From contig NZ_CP061315.1 of the NCBI RefSeq assembly GCF_018688315.1, positions 434,001 through 498,000 of the forward strand: 64,000 bases of DNA. The letters are read 5' to 3'. The DNA comes from Polynucleobacter sp. AP-Kolm-20A-A1 (GTDB lineage: Bacteria; Pseudomonadota; Gammaproteobacteria; Burkholderiales; Burkholderiaceae). A model generated the notes under the pieces. The model did not search any database. It saw only the letters and a list, made by a program, of their open reading frames with translations, and was not told where the DNA came from. The translations under genes were made by a program, and so were the position numbers. Of this stretch, positions 1 through 8,881 are shown piece after piece. The stretch's first letter is position 1. Each line of letters starts with the position of its first letter.

Positions 1-1403
1 CTTTGATTACTCACAGTCCAGATAGTTGACCAAAATAATTCTCGCTCTTTAACGGAGACGAAAGCTAGGTGTGGACCAGCCAAACAATAGATTGGCGTAA
101 TGACTTCGAGCGGAACAAAAGGTGATCTGACATGCCATTTTGCATAGCGTGGCAAAGCATCTTCTTTAAAGAGTGATTTTAAAAAGACGGACTTTAGCGG
201 CGCTAGAGGATTTGTCAGTGATATGACCTGCCCTTTTTCTATGCGCTTTGGTCCGATATCTGCGCTGATGTGTGAGCCTGAGCGGCCGAGGATCTCCGGT
301 AGCTGAAGTCCACCACCGATTGCCAATAGTGCTCGAAATCCAGGATTGAGTGGCGAGAACTTCAGAGTACTTCCTTTTGCTAGCCACACAGGGCGGTTTC
401 CAGGGATACGTTGACCATTTACAATGCCATCGCAATGCCCTCCTACCCAGGCTACACAAGTTGCCTGATGAAATAAAAGTGTGGGTCCACTAGAAGTCAT
501 TTCTATAGCAGCCATCTCCAACAGATTACCAACTAAAGCGTTTGCAAGGTGCAGTGAAGATAAATCGCATGCGCCTCCTGGCCCAACGGCCCAATGCGAA
601 AGGCCTGATCTTGGTTCATCTTGAATACTTGTAAAAGTTCCCGACTGCAAAACCTCTATTGATCCTAGGCCTTTGCTTTTATCTAATGACCTAATAATTT
701 CTTCTCGTGAATTTTTTTGATCTAATTTTTGAAACTCATCCAATGTAATTTCTTCAATTTGCATTTGATCGCCGGCCATGAATAATCCTGGCGGATGATT
801 TTGGATGTCAAACATTTGATTGGGTGATCTACCAATCAAATTCCATCCGCCGGGTGTAGTTCGTGGATATATTGCGGTTTGTAGCTCGGCAATCGCAACA
901 CTACCTTTTGGTACTGCAGGCCGAGGTGAGGATAGGCGAGGTAGGCGCAGCTTAGGGTTAAGGCCGCTGAAGTATGCAAAACCAGGCATAAAGCCCAGGA
1001 TATCGGCCGTGTAGAGGCTGGTTTTATGAAGATGAATTGTCTCTTCAACGGACAGCTTGCAGGCCTTAGCAATAGCGTGTAGATCCAATGCAACATCTGG
1101 GTGGTAGCAAACTTGAATGCGGTGAATCTTAGCCGGATAAGTTGAGCGCTTCTTTTGTTTCTCTCGTTGCTTATTAATTTTTTCCAGTTCTGCAAAAGCG
1201 TGTTGGCGCGTAAGACTCGGCTCATCAACTCCGCTCTGCAATTGGATAACCAATGAGTCTAATCCGGGCACGATTTCAGCGGCCCATAAGGGTTTGTCGG
1301 CCAATAGCAGTTTGCTCAGCTCGTGAATATCTTTCAAAGCTTGCGTTGATTTTGAGAAATCAATCAATATGCTGTGGTCACCAATTAGTGTGCAATGCAT
1401 CAT
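1..1403 (-). CDS. PxpB-PxpC fusion (5-oxoprolinase subunit B/C type), 3' end beyond the window
   Basis: The reading frame is open for 467 codons from the tandem ATG ATG at 1403 to the left edge, so the C-terminus is missing. Residues about 1-225 resemble PxpB/KipI (cyclophilin-like fold), with GFMPGFAYF near residue 137 and TPGGWNLIGR near 183. From about residue 247 a PxpC/KipA half begins, with SGTFTSIQDEPRSGLSH followed by the usual LANALVGN stretch. PxpB and PxpC are separate genes in many bacteria, so this is a fused version. With PxpA the family hydrolyses 5-oxoproline to glutamate using ATP; older annotations say allophanate hydrolase or biotin-dependent carboxyltransferase. A pxpA gene would be expected just left of the window. 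It is divergent from the MFS gene at 1511. The family call is secure; the exact substrate is not. Confidence 0.85.
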   Translation of the reverse strand, partial: MMHCTLIGDHSILIDFSKSTQALKDIHELSKLLLADKPLWAAEIVPGLDSLVIQLQSGVDEPSLTRQHAFAELEKINKQREKQKKRSTYPAKIHRIQVCYHPDVALDLHAIAKACKLSVEETIHLHKTSLYTADILGFMPGFAYFSGLNPKLRLPRLSSPRPAVPKGSVAIAELQTAIYPRTTPGGWNLIGRSPNQMFDIQNHPPGLFMAGDQMQIEEITLDEFQKLDQKNSREEIIRSLDKSKGLGSIEVLQSGTFTSIQDEPRSGLSHWAVGPGGACDLSSLHLANALVGNLLEMAAIEMTSSGPTLLFHQATCVAWVGGHCDGIVNGQRIPGNRPVWLAKGSTLKFSPLNPGFRALLAIGGGLQLPEILGRSGSHISADIGPKRIEKGQVISLTNPLAPLKSVFLKSLFKEDALPRYAKWHVRSPFVPLEVITPIYCLAGPHLAFVSVKERELFWSTIWTVSNQ

Positions 1404-1510
1404 GATGGAGTGTTAGGGGTTTTCTCTAATTTGCCCTGCGGCAGGAATAATTGGGTTATAAAGATGGTACTCATTCATTAATTTAAAGCCTAAAAAATAA
1501 AGGAGACAAA

Positions 1511-2773
1511 ATGAGTCAACAACTGGACACCAGTCTGACTGGTTTTTATAAGGTCATGAACCCCAAGGAAAAGAAAACCTTTTGGGGATGTTTCTTGGGC
1601 TGGGCATTAGACGGCATGGACTTCATGATTTACCCCTTAGTAATTGGAACCATTATTGCAGTATGGCAGGTTGATCGCGGCATGGCTGGTCTTGCAGTAA
1701 CTGGAACTCTTTTGGCCTCAGCTTTTGGTGGATGGTTTGCAGGTTACTTGGCCGATCGAATCGGTCGCGTTCGCACACTTCAGTTCACGATTCTTTGGTT
1801 CTCTAGCTTTAGTTTAATTTGCGCATTCACACAAGACTTTAATCAACTCATGGTTGCTCGCGCACTCTTGGGTTTTGGTTTTGGTGGTGAGTGGGCTGCT
1901 GGTGCGGTTTTGATGGGCGAAACTATTCGCGCTGAATATCGTGGTCGTGCTGTAGGTACTGTTCAGTCAGCATGGGCGGTAGGTTGGGGCGCTGCAGTTC
2001 TCCTGCAAGCCATTATGTTTAGCTTGTTGCCAGCAGATATGGCTTGGCGCGCAATGTTTGTTGTGGGCTTCTTCCCAGCATTGCTTTTGCTCTACATTCG
2101 TCGTCACGTAGATGAGCCTGAGATTGCTAAGATTGCTCGCGAAAAAGTTGCAGCAGCTGGCGATTCACCATCCATTTTTGAAATCTTCAAACCTGGCATT
2201 CTGAAAACAACCATCTTGGCTTCTTTGTTGACCATGGGTGCACAAGGTGGTTACTACGCAATTACTACTTGGGTGCCAACCTTTCTAAAAGCTGAACGTA
2301 AATTGACTGTGGTTGGTTCCACTGGCTACTTGGCGTTCTTAATTGTCGGTAGTTTTGTTGGTTATCTAGTTGGAGCTTGGATGGCCGATCGCTTTGGTCG
2401 TCGGAAACTCTTTATGACTTTCTCATTGGGTGCGATTGTTTTGGTGTTGGCATATACCCAGTTAGAAATCACGAACGAGATGATGATGTGGCTTGGTTTC
2501 CCTCTCGGATTTTTTGCCAGTGGCTATTTCTCAGGCATGGGTGCATTCTTAACTGAACTCTTCCCAACGCGTTTGCGTGGATCTGGTCAGGGCTTTTGCT
2601 ATAACTTTGGCCGCGGTATCGGTGCTTTGTTCCCTGCTTTGGTTGGTTACTTCTCAGCCCAATATGGATTGGCTATGGCAATTGCGATCTTTGCAGTGAT
2701 TGCTTACGGCGTTTTCTTTGTGGCCGCAGTAATCCTTCCGGAAACTAAAGGACGCGAATTGCAGGCTAACTAA
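1511..2773 (+). CDS. MFS transporter, organic acid:H+ symporter type
   Basis: This 420-residue integral inner-membrane protein has the 12-helix layout of the major facilitator superfamily. The loop 2-3 signature appears twice, as GYLADRIGRVR in the first half and GAWMADRFGRRK in the second, and GFGFGGEWAAGAVLMGE is typical of the sialate/aromatic-acid symporter group. A good ribosome site (aaggag) precedes the ATG at 1511. It is followed after 9 bases by an amidohydrolase and is probably co-transcribed with it, which suggests import of a small carboxylic acid that the hydrolase processes. The substrate cannot be read from the sequence. Confidence 0.85.
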   Translation: MSQQLDTSLTGFYKVMNPKEKKTFWGCFLGWALDGMDFMIYPLVIGTIIAVWQVDRGMAGLAVTGTLLASAFGGWFAGYLADRIGRVRTLQFTILWFSSFSLICAFTQDFNQLMVARALLGFGFGGEWAAGAVLMGETIRAEYRGRAVGTVQSAWAVGWGAAVLLQAIMFSLLPADMAWRAMFVVGFFPALLLLYIRRHVDEPEIAKIAREKVAAAGDSPSIFEIFKPGILKTTILASLLTMGAQGGYYAITTWVPTFLKAERKLTVVGSTGYLAFLIVGSFVGYLVGAWMADRFGRRKLFMTFSLGAIVLVLAYTQLEITNEMMMWLGFPLGFFASGYFSGMGAFLTELFPTRLRGSGQGFCYNFGRGIGALFPALVGYFSAQYGLAMAIAIFAVIAYGVFFVAAVILPETKGRELQAN

Positions 2774-2782
2774 CGATTTTTT

Positions 2783-3649
2783 GTGTCAAAAAAAGATATT
2801 CCGTTTTGTCCAGGACCGCCCGATCATCAGGGTGGTCCTTTTCCTTTTAAGATGCCTATCGGTGCGGTAGATACGCATGCGCATGTGATTAGCGCAGCCA
2901 GTTTTGTTCCTGATCGTTCCTATACTTCTCCTGAGGCAACAGAAGAGCAATACATTCGGATGCTTGATGAAGTCGGCATGACCTATGGCGTGCTGATTCA
3001 AGTGAGTGTGAATGGCCAAGATAATGAGCCAATGCTGAAGGTTCTAAAAAATCATCCGCAGCGCTTGCGTGGGGTCGCTGTGCCACTCCTTGGTCAAGCA
3101 GATACTTATTACCAAAGAATGAAAGATGCCGGTGTAGTTGGTATTCGCATGAACCTCATGTTTTCTGGTGGTGGCTTAGATATTTCGAAGCTTGAAGAGT
3201 GCGATGCTCTAGCAAGAGATTGGGGATGGCATATTCAGTTTCTATTGGATGCAAATGATCTTCCGGTACTCATGCCGCGTATGCAGAAGTTGAAGTCCAC
3301 GCTCGTGATTGATCATATGGGTTACCTAAGAACCGCTGTCGGCTTAGCTTCACCTGGATTTAAAGCGCTTGTTGACTTGGTGAGAGAGAGGGCGTGGGTA
3401 AAGGTATCGGGTGCATATCGGTTAACGGATCAAGCGCCCCCTTATGAAGATGTGGTGTCCTATGCAAAGGCATTAATCGAAGCCGCGCCTGATCGTTGTG
3501 TCTGGGGTTCTGATTGGCCCCACGTAGCTAATTGGGGTGTGATGCCAACGGTAGCGCAGATGCTTGAAAGCCTTGCTTTGTATGCGCCAGACGAAGGGTT
3601 ACGCAATCGAATCCTCTGCACTAACCCACAGAAGCTTTATTTTTCATAA
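2783..3649 (+). CDS. Amidohydrolase family protein, LigI-like (COG3618 type)
   Basis: The product has 288 residues and belongs to the TIM-barrel metal-dependent hydrolases. Visible metal or active-site motifs are DTHAHV near residue 30, IDHMGY in the middle and WGSDWPHV near residue 242, the pattern of 2-pyrone-4,6-dicarboxylate lactonase and related lactonases. The start is GTG at 2783, nine bases after the transporter stop; no better ATG lies upstream in frame. It is probably cytoplasmic and coupled to the upstream MFS carrier. It could open a lactone or hydrolyse an amide from an imported acid. No aromatic ring-cleavage genes are nearby, so the pathway is unknown. Confidence 0.8.
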   Translation: MSKKDIPFCPGPPDHQGGPFPFKMPIGAVDTHAHVISAASFVPDRSYTSPEATEEQYIRMLDEVGMTYGVLIQVSVNGQDNEPMLKVLKNHPQRLRGVAVPLLGQADTYYQRMKDAGVVGIRMNLMFSGGGLDISKLEECDALARDWGWHIQFLLDANDLPVLMPRMQKLKSTLVIDHMGYLRTAVGLASPGFKALVDLVRERAWVKVSGAYRLTDQAPPYEDVVSYAKALIEAAPDRCVWGSDWPHVANWGVMPTVAQMLESLALYAPDEGLRNRILCTNPQKLYFS

Positions 3650-3911
3650 TGTGAAATCTCATTACACTGCGTAAAATGCAGTGCAGCAGGACTCAAGCAA
3701 TCTCGTTGCAAGAGGTGGATTCATATTCCACATTACAAAATATTTAATATAAGTTATTGAATTTAAATAACTAAATATTTTCAAAAAAATCTCATATTTC
3801 CCTTGCTTGGTTTTTTGAACTGTCTAAACTCTTATATAAGACATAAGACTTGAAGTGGTCTTAAAGGTCCTCAAATTTATTGAATTACTTGTTTAACTTA
3901 GGGAGAAAAAC
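3650..3911. promoter_or_regulatory. Intergenic region upstream of aceA with small inverted repeats
   Basis: This 262-base AT-rich gap holds no ORF that I believe. Three short inverted repeats follow one another: CACTGC-N7-GCAGTG at 3665-3683, GCAA/TTGC around 3700, and GTGGA/TCCAC near 3715-3731. None is followed by a T-run, so they are not clear terminators. Nearer the gene, TAAGAC-N8-GTCTTA lies at 3844-3863 beside a TATAAGAC repeat. Isocitrate lyase is normally carbon-source regulated, so one of these may be an operator; which regulator binds is unknown. A purine-rich ribosome site (gggag) precedes the ATG at 3912. Confidence 0.4.
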
Positions 3912-5210
3912 ATGGCAGATCGCAAAGCAGAAATTGCAGCACTACAAAAAGACTGGGATACCAATCCACGTTGGAAAGGTATTACACGTGGTTATACAGC
4001 TGAGGACGTAATCCGTCTTCGTGGCTCTTTGAAGATTGAGCACACATTGGCTAAGCATGGTGCAGAGCGCCTTTGGGAATTGGTCAATAACGAAGCTTAC
4101 GTTAACTGTTTAGGTGCTTTGACTGGTGGTCAAGCAATGCAACAAGTTAAAGCTGGCGTACAGGCTATCTATTTGTCAGGCTGGCAGGTTGCTGCTGACG
4201 GTAACTCATACGCGGCAATGTATCCAGACCAATCTTTGTACCCAGTAGATTCAGTGCCTAAGATGGTTGAGCGTATCAATAACTCATTCCAACGCGCTGA
4301 TGAAATCCAAACTGCTAAAGGCATTAACAAGGGTGATGCAGGTTACATCGAGTACTTCGCTCCAATCGTTGCTGACGCTGAAGCTGGTTTCGGTGGTGTA
4401 TTGAACGCGTTTGAATTGAGCAAAGCATTGATCAAGCAAGGTGCTGCTGGCGTTCACTTCGAAGATCAATTGTCTTCTGTTAAGAAGTGCGGTCACTTGG
4501 GTGGAAAAGTATTGTTACCTACAACTGAATCTGTACAAAAATTGATCTCTGCACGTTTGGCTGCTGACGTTATGGGTGTTCCAACCATTATCTTGGCTCG
4601 TACTGATGCTGAAGCTGCTGACTTGTTGACATCTGACTACGATGCAAATGACAAGCCATTCTTGACTGGTGAGCGTACGGCCGAAGGCTTCTACAAAACA
4701 CGTAAAGGCTTAGATCAAGCGATCTCCCGTGGTTTGGCTTACGCTGCTTACGCTGATATGGTTTGGTGTGAAACTGGTACCCCTGATCTCGAGTTTGCTC
4801 GTCAGTTCGCTGAAGCAATTCGTGCGAAGTTCCCAGGCAAGATGTTGGCTTACAACTGCTCACCATCTTTCAACTGGAAGAAAAACTTGGATGACGCAAC
4901 AATCGCTAAGTTCCAACGTGAATTAGGCGCAATGGGTTACAAATATCAGTTCATCACATTGGCTGGTATCCACTCTATGTGGTACAACATGTTCGACTTG
5001 GCTCAAGACTACATGCAGCGCGGTATGACTGCATACATCGAGAAAGTACAAGAGCCAGAATTTGCTGCTCGTGACCGTGGTTACACCTTCGTTTCACATC
5101 AGCAAGAAGTTGGTACAGGCTACTTTGATGATGTAACTACTGTTATCCAAGGTGGCAAGTCTTCTGTAACAGCGTTGACTGGTTCTACTGAAGAAGAGCA
5201 GTTCCACTAA
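3912..5210 (+). CDS. aceA: Isocitrate lyase
   Basis: The product has 432 residues, the usual length, and cleaves isocitrate to glyoxylate and succinate, the first step of the glyoxylate bypass for growth on acetate and fatty acids. The catalytic signature [11 protein letters not shown] is present around residues 195-205, and the metal-binding region [10 protein letters not shown] lies upstream of it. Codons look strongly biased towards a small set, which suggests high expression. The gene is monocistronic: a long regulatory gap precedes it and a strong hairpin terminator follows at 5259. Malate synthase is not in the window. PHB mobilisation by the depolymerase at 7570 would feed acetyl-CoA to this route. 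Confidence 0.97.
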   Translation: MADRKAEIAALQKDWDTNPRWKGITRGYTAEDVIRLRGSLKIEHTLAKHGAERLWELVNNEAYVNCLGALTGGQAMQQVKAGVQAIYLSGWQVAADGNSYAAMYPDQSLYPVDSVPKMVERINNSFQRADEIQTAKGINKGDAGYIEYFAPIVADAEAGFGGVLNAFELSKALIKQGAAGVHFEDQLSSVKKCGHLGGKVLLPTTESVQKLISARLAADVMGVPTIILARTDAEAADLLTSDYDANDKPFLTGERTAEGFYKTRKGLDQAISRGLAYAAYADMVWCETGTPDLEFARQFAEAIRAKFPGKMLAYNCSPSFNWKKNLDDATIAKFQRELGAMGYKYQFITLAGIHSMWYNMFDLAQDYMQRGMTAYIEKVQEPEFAARDRGYTFVSHQQEVGTGYFDDVTTVIQGGKSSVTALTGSTEEEQFH

Positions 5211-5258
5211 GAAATCCCTAAGTAGTACGTAGCAAGCAGTAACACACCAATACTGCCG

Positions 5259-5304
5259 CGGCATCTAAATTACCCCACAAGGGTGACTTAGATGCCGTTT
5301 TCGT
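5259..5304 (+). terminator. Rho-independent terminator of aceA
   Basis: CGGCATCTAA at 5259-5268 pairs with TTAGATGCCG at 5288-5297, and the inner ACCC/GGGT bases extend the stem. A T-rich tail (ttttcgttt) follows. It sits between aceA and the HIT gene, close to the latter's ATG at 5318, and so separates the two transcripts. Confidence 0.85.
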
Positions 5305-5317
5305 TTACATTCTTCCC

Positions 5318-5758
5318 ATGACCAATTGCGTACTTTGTAAAGACGAACTCAAGCCCGAGGAAGGGCAACTGATTTGGCGCGGAGACGATTGCCGCATCAT
5401 CCTAGTTAATGACTCGGATCTACCTGGCTTCTGTCGAGTGATTTGGAATCGCCATGCAGCAGAGATGACTGATCTTACTTACGGGGAGCGTGAGCACTTA
5501 ATGACTTTGGTGTTTGCGGTTGAAGAGGCAGTGCGCCACGTAATGCATCCAGATAAGGTCAATATTGCCGCCTTGGGCAATATGGTTCCGCATATTCATT
5601 GGCATGTCATCCCAAGATTTAAGGATGATGCTTTTTATCCAGGGTCAGCTTGGTCGAGCAGAGCGCAAGAAACTCCAAAATCAATTCTAGAGTCTAGAAA
5701 GCAAAAAGCTCAGCAGTTACCAGCCGCCATCAAGGCTGCGATTGCTAGCCTTGCTTAA
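5318..5758 (+). CDS. HIT family protein (diadenosine tetraphosphate hydrolase-like)
   Basis: The product has 146 residues and the histidine-triad motif HIHWHVIP near residue 91, in which the central His is the nucleophile on a nucleotide phosphate. The N-terminal CVLC...EE arrangement could hold zinc, as in some HIT proteins. Members hydrolyse Ap4A, AMP-lysine or similar nucleotidyl conjugates; the exact substrate is open. The gene converges on the DUF1841 gene with a 4-base overlap of the stop codons. The only ATG that gives the full domain is at 5318. Confidence 0.88.
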   Translation: MTNCVLCKDELKPEEGQLIWRGDDCRIILVNDSDLPGFCRVIWNRHAAEMTDLTYGEREHLMTLVFAVEEAVRHVMHPDKVNIAALGNMVPHIHWHVIPRFKDDAFYPGSAWSSRAQETPKSILESRKQKAQQLPAAIKAAIASLA

Positions 5759-6186
5759 ACGAGCTTTTTAAGCGCCTCCAAATAATTCTCGGGGTTGAGT
5801 GGTTGACCTTCACGTTGCGCTTCCCACATCACTTGCCCTAGACATTCCATCATCACGTGTTGAGCTTCATGCATTGAGCCTAACTTTTGGGATAACTTGT
5901 CAGCAATCTCTTTAATGCCAGGCGGCTGATTGATTGAAATTTGTTCGCTGATGGAGAGATGCATAGATAAATGCAGGAATGGATTAGTTTCGCCACGTTC
6001 AGGTGTGTAGTCTTGCGCTAGGGCGCCTTCAGGATCAGCAAGTAAGTTGTGATATTCAGGGTGCTCCACCATCCAATCACTAGCTAGCGTTTGCATCGGA
6101 TCCAGAATCTGATTTTCTGTCTTTTTCTTCCAGGTATCGCAGAAGAAGCGTCGTACTTCTTCACGAGTTGGATTAAATATCGCCAC
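5755..6186 (-). CDS. DUF1841 family protein
   Basis: The product is a small acidic cytoplasmic protein of unknown function. The conserved start FNPTREEVRRFF and the later HPEYH and LHLSMHLS segments match the DUF1841 family found in beta- and gammaproteobacteria. I place the start at GTG 6186 (143 residues), because aaggaa lies just upstream and the family begins at this point. An in-frame ATG at 6237 would add 17 residues read through the nth coding region. It overlaps the end of nth by 14 bases and is probably translated from the rnfB-nth message. Confidence 0.75.
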   Translation of the reverse strand: MAIFNPTREEVRRFFCDTWKKKTENQILDPMQTLASDWMVEHPEYHNLLADPEGALAQDYTPERGETNPFLHLSMHLSISEQISINQPPGIKEIADKLSQKLGSMHEAQHVMMECLGQVMWEAQREGQPLNPENYLEALKKLV

Positions 6187-6832
6187 GAACTTTTCCTTTG
6201 CCTGTTTTTTGCTTGAAGCTGCACAACGGTTCAACAATACATTGTTGACATTCTGGGTTACGCGCCTTGCAAGTATATCGGCCGTGCAAAATCAACCAGT
6301 GGTGAGCGTCCAATAAGTATTCTTTTGGCACGCGCTTGAGTAATTGCTCCTCAACCTTCAACACATCCTTGCCTGGCGCAAGACCTGTGCGGTTGGAGAC
6401 TCTGAATATATGGGTGTCGACAGCAATAGTGGGTTGACCAAAAGCAGTATTCAAAATGACATTGGCAGTTTTTCTGCCGACACCAGGAAGTGCTTCCAGC
6501 TCTTCGCGTGTTTGCGGAACTTCTCCGCCATGCTTTTCCAAAAGCAGTCGACACGTCTCTTGAATATGCTTGCCCTTGGAGTTAAAGAGTCCGATATGTT
6601 GAATATAGGGCCTAACACCTTCCTCGCCAAGATCTAAGAGGGCCTGCGGGGTATTGGCAACCTTATAGAGCTTGCGAGTGCCTTTATTGACCGATACATC
6701 CGTGGCCTGCGCAGATAGCAGAACGGCAATGAGTAGTTCAAAAGGAGAGCTGTATTCAAGCTCGGTTTCTGGCTTGGGGTTATTGGCTTTGAGCTGTTCA
6801 AAAAAAGCGCGACGCTTTTCTAGATTCATCAT
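6173..6832 (-). CDS. nth: Endonuclease III
   Basis: The product has 219 residues. It is a bifunctional DNA glycosylase/AP lyase that removes oxidised pyrimidines. The helix-hairpin-helix LPGVGRKTA carries the catalytic Lys, the downstream VDTHIFRV carries the catalytic Asp, and a C-terminal CKARNPECQQCIVEPLC segment gives the C-x6-C-x2-C-x5-C pattern of the [4Fe-4S] cluster. Its ATG overlaps the stop of rnfB as ATGA, so translation is coupled. The shared need for iron-sulfur clusters with the RnfB-like neighbour is a common pairing. Confidence 0.96.
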   Translation of the reverse strand: MMNLEKRRAFFEQLKANNPKPETELEYSSPFELLIAVLLSAQATDVSVNKGTRKLYKVANTPQALLDLGEEGVRPYIQHIGLFNSKGKHIQETCRLLLEKHGGEVPQTREELEALPGVGRKTANVILNTAFGQPTIAVDTHIFRVSNRTGLAPGKDVLKVEEQLLKRVPKEYLLDAHHWLILHGRYTCKARNPECQQCIVEPLCSFKQKTGKGKVRGDI

Positions 6833-7521
6833 TTCTTTTCTTGCGCGCGTGCAATAGCAGCAGCAATGATGGCCCGCTTACGCTCTTGTTCTTTCTTTTC
6901 TTCTTCTGATGGGGGGTCCTCTGCATTGACTGCAGCCAGCTTAGCGGCAGCCTTCTTGGCTAGGCGATCATCATTATCCTTTTGTTCCCGCTCAAGGCGT
7001 TCATCGCGATTGTGGTAACGCTTACGAGAAACATCCGCTTGCTCCACAGACCATGCATCCCAGCCAGTTTTATTGCTGGTGACATCAATCATGCTGATGC
7101 AGTCAACTGGACATGGTGGAACGCAGAGGTCACATCCAGTGCACCAATCAGTGAGAACCACATGCATTTGCTTGGATGCGCCAACGATCGCATCCACTGG
7201 ACATGCTTGAATGCATAGGGTGCAGCCGATACATCTCTGTGGATCTATGAATGCAACTGGCCTTGGTCTTTCCACTCCGCACACAGGATCAATCGTTGGG
7301 TGCAATTCAAACGCATCTTGTGGGTAGATAGGGATCAGAATCTTGCTAAGCCGCTTGATTCCTTCTACGCCTCCAGGAGGGCAGCGGTTAGGCAGAGCTT
7401 CGCCGCTCGCCATCGCTTCTGCATATCCACGGCAATCTGGGTAGCCGCATTTAGTACATTGAGTTTGAGGGAGGGCATCCTCCAGGCGATCAGTAAGTTC
7501 GTTCGCCTGGTTGATTTTCAT
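6829..7521 (-). CDS. rnfB: RnfB/RsxB-like iron-sulfur electron transfer protein
   Basis: The product has 230 residues. An N-terminal Fe-S domain (CTKCGYPDC...CPPGG, residues about 22-49) is followed by two ferredoxin-type CxxCxxCxxxCP motifs (CIGCTLCIQACP and CTGCDLCVPPCP). The C-terminal third is a highly charged Lys/Glu/Ala tail that is probably helical. Classical RnfB has an N-terminal membrane helix; this protein lacks one and starts directly with the Fe-S domain. No other rnf or rsx gene is in the window. It is likely a soluble ferredoxin-like carrier, possibly serving nth, with which it overlaps by 4 bases. The name follows the family, not proof of an Rnf complex. Confidence 0.8.
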   Translation of the reverse strand: MKINQANELTDRLEDALPQTQCTKCGYPDCRGYAEAMASGEALPNRCPPGGVEGIKRLSKILIPIYPQDAFELHPTIDPVCGVERPRPVAFIDPQRCIGCTLCIQACPVDAIVGASKQMHVVLTDWCTGCDLCVPPCPVDCISMIDVTSNKTGWDAWSVEQADVSRKRYHNRDERLEREQKDNDDRLAKKAAAKLAAVNAEDPPSEEEKKEQERKRAIIAAAIARAQEKK

Positions 7522-7569
7522 TCTATTGAAAAGTTCTTTAGAAATTAAAGACTCCGAAGAGCCTTTAAT

Positions 7570-8850
7570 TTATGCAGATTTAGTGGTGCGAGTTGCTGTT
7601 TTTTTGGAGTTCTGGTGATCGCGAATAAAGGCTTTAATTTTTGGATACACCTTTTCACGCCAGCGACGACCAGCAAAGATGCCGTAGTGACCAGCACCAG
7701 CAACTTCATAGTGGTCTTTATTTTCTTTTGGAATGCCAGAACACAATCCGTGTGCTGAACGCGTTTGACCACTTCCAGAAATATCATCAAGCTCGCCTTC
7801 AACGGTAAGAAGAGCAGTCTTTTTAATATCTTGTGGTTTGACCAACTCACCAGCTACCTCCCAAGTGCCATTTGGCAATGAGTAGTCTTGGAAAACAGTC
7901 TTGATTGTGTCGAGGTAGAACTTGGCATCCAAATCCAATACTGCGTTGTATTCGTCATAGAAGCGAATATGGGATTCGGCATCTTGCTCGTCACCACGCA
8001 CTAAGTTTTGGAAATAATCCCAATGAGATTGCAGATGGTTCTGCGGGTTCATGGCAATAAAGCCGGTGTGCTGCAAGAAGCCTGGATACACCTTACGACC
8101 AGCAGCTGGGTAAGTAGGTGGCACGCTATAAATTACATGACTCTCGAACCATTCATAGGACTTCTGGTCTGCAAGATTGTTTACTGCAGTCGGTGATTTA
8201 CGTGCATCAATTGGGCCACCCATCATGATCATGGATGCTGGGGTTGCTTCGCCAGCAGTAGCCATTAATGAGATTGCACCTAAGGTTGGAACGGTTGGTT
8301 GGCATACAGAAATCACATGCAAATCTTTAGCGCCGATGGTGCGAATAAATTCTTGAACGTAATGTACGTAGTCATCTAAGCCAAAGTCGCCATCTTCCAA
8401 TGGAACAAGGCGTGCATCGATCCAGTCGGTGATGTAAACCTTATGGTCTTGCAAAAGAGTGCGTACAGTATCGCGCAACAAAGTGGAGTGGTGCCCTGAT
8501 AAAGGAGCCACTACCAACACCACTGGATCTTCTTTGAGTTTCTTAATAACTTCTACATCATCGGAGAAGCGTTTGAAGCGTACTAGATTGCAAAAAGGTT
8601 TTGCAACAGCAGTTCTTTCGTGAATAGCAACTTCACGACCATGTGCCATGACTGAGCGAATGCCAAATTCTGGTTTCTTATAGTCTTTACCAAGACGATA
8701 AAGAAGTTCATAGCTAGCGGCTAAGCGATCGGATCCTGGAACTTTGGACGCTGGATTTGAGGCATTAATAAACGCTTCAGAAGCAGCGCGCGCCCATGAG
8801 CTAACGGGTTGAAGTAAGGCTTTTTGAAATTCGTGTAACTGATATAGCAT
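7570..8850 (-). CDS. phaZ: Intracellular poly(3-hydroxybutyrate) depolymerase
   Basis: The product has 426 residues and matches the Ralstonia PhaZ1 type. The N-terminus MLYQLHEFQKALLQP is characteristic of that family, and the catalytic nucleophile Cys183 sits in HVISVCQPTVP, where ordinary lipases have Ser. It mobilises amorphous PHB granules inside the cell. No signal peptide is present, in keeping with a granule-associated cytoplasmic enzyme. No pha synthesis gene lies in the window. It is 31 bases downstream of the aminotransferase on the same strand and may be co-transcribed with it. Confidence 0.95.
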   Translation of the reverse strand: MLYQLHEFQKALLQPVSSWARAASEAFINASNPASKVPGSDRLAASYELLYRLGKDYKKPEFGIRSVMAHGREVAIHERTAVAKPFCNLVRFKRFSDDVEVIKKLKEDPVVLVVAPLSGHHSTLLRDTVRTLLQDHKVYITDWIDARLVPLEDGDFGLDDYVHYVQEFIRTIGAKDLHVISVCQPTVPTLGAISLMATAGEATPASMIMMGGPIDARKSPTAVNNLADQKSYEWFESHVIYSVPPTYPAAGRKVYPGFLQHTGFIAMNPQNHLQSHWDYFQNLVRGDEQDAESHIRFYDEYNAVLDLDAKFYLDTIKTVFQDYSLPNGTWEVAGELVKPQDIKKTALLTVEGELDDISGSGQTRSAHGLCSGIPKENKDHYEVAGAGHYGIFAGRRWREKVYPKIKAFIRDHQNSKKTATRTTKSA

Positions 8851-8881
8851 GTTGCCTCCGGTAATTCAGGATATCCGCTTG

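Noticed and set aside
166..459. A 97-codon minus-strand ORF
   Set aside because: It lies in another frame of the PxpC half and has no motif or ribosome site.
836..1228. A 130-codon minus-strand ORF beginning MMSRVLRANTLL
   Set aside because: It is an out-of-frame shadow of the long PxpB-PxpC frame (1403 down to the left edge), which carries the recognisable family motifs.
7545..7850. A 101-codon minus-strand ORF overlapping the end of phaZ
   Set aside because: It is a frame shadow of phaZ with no recognisable domain.
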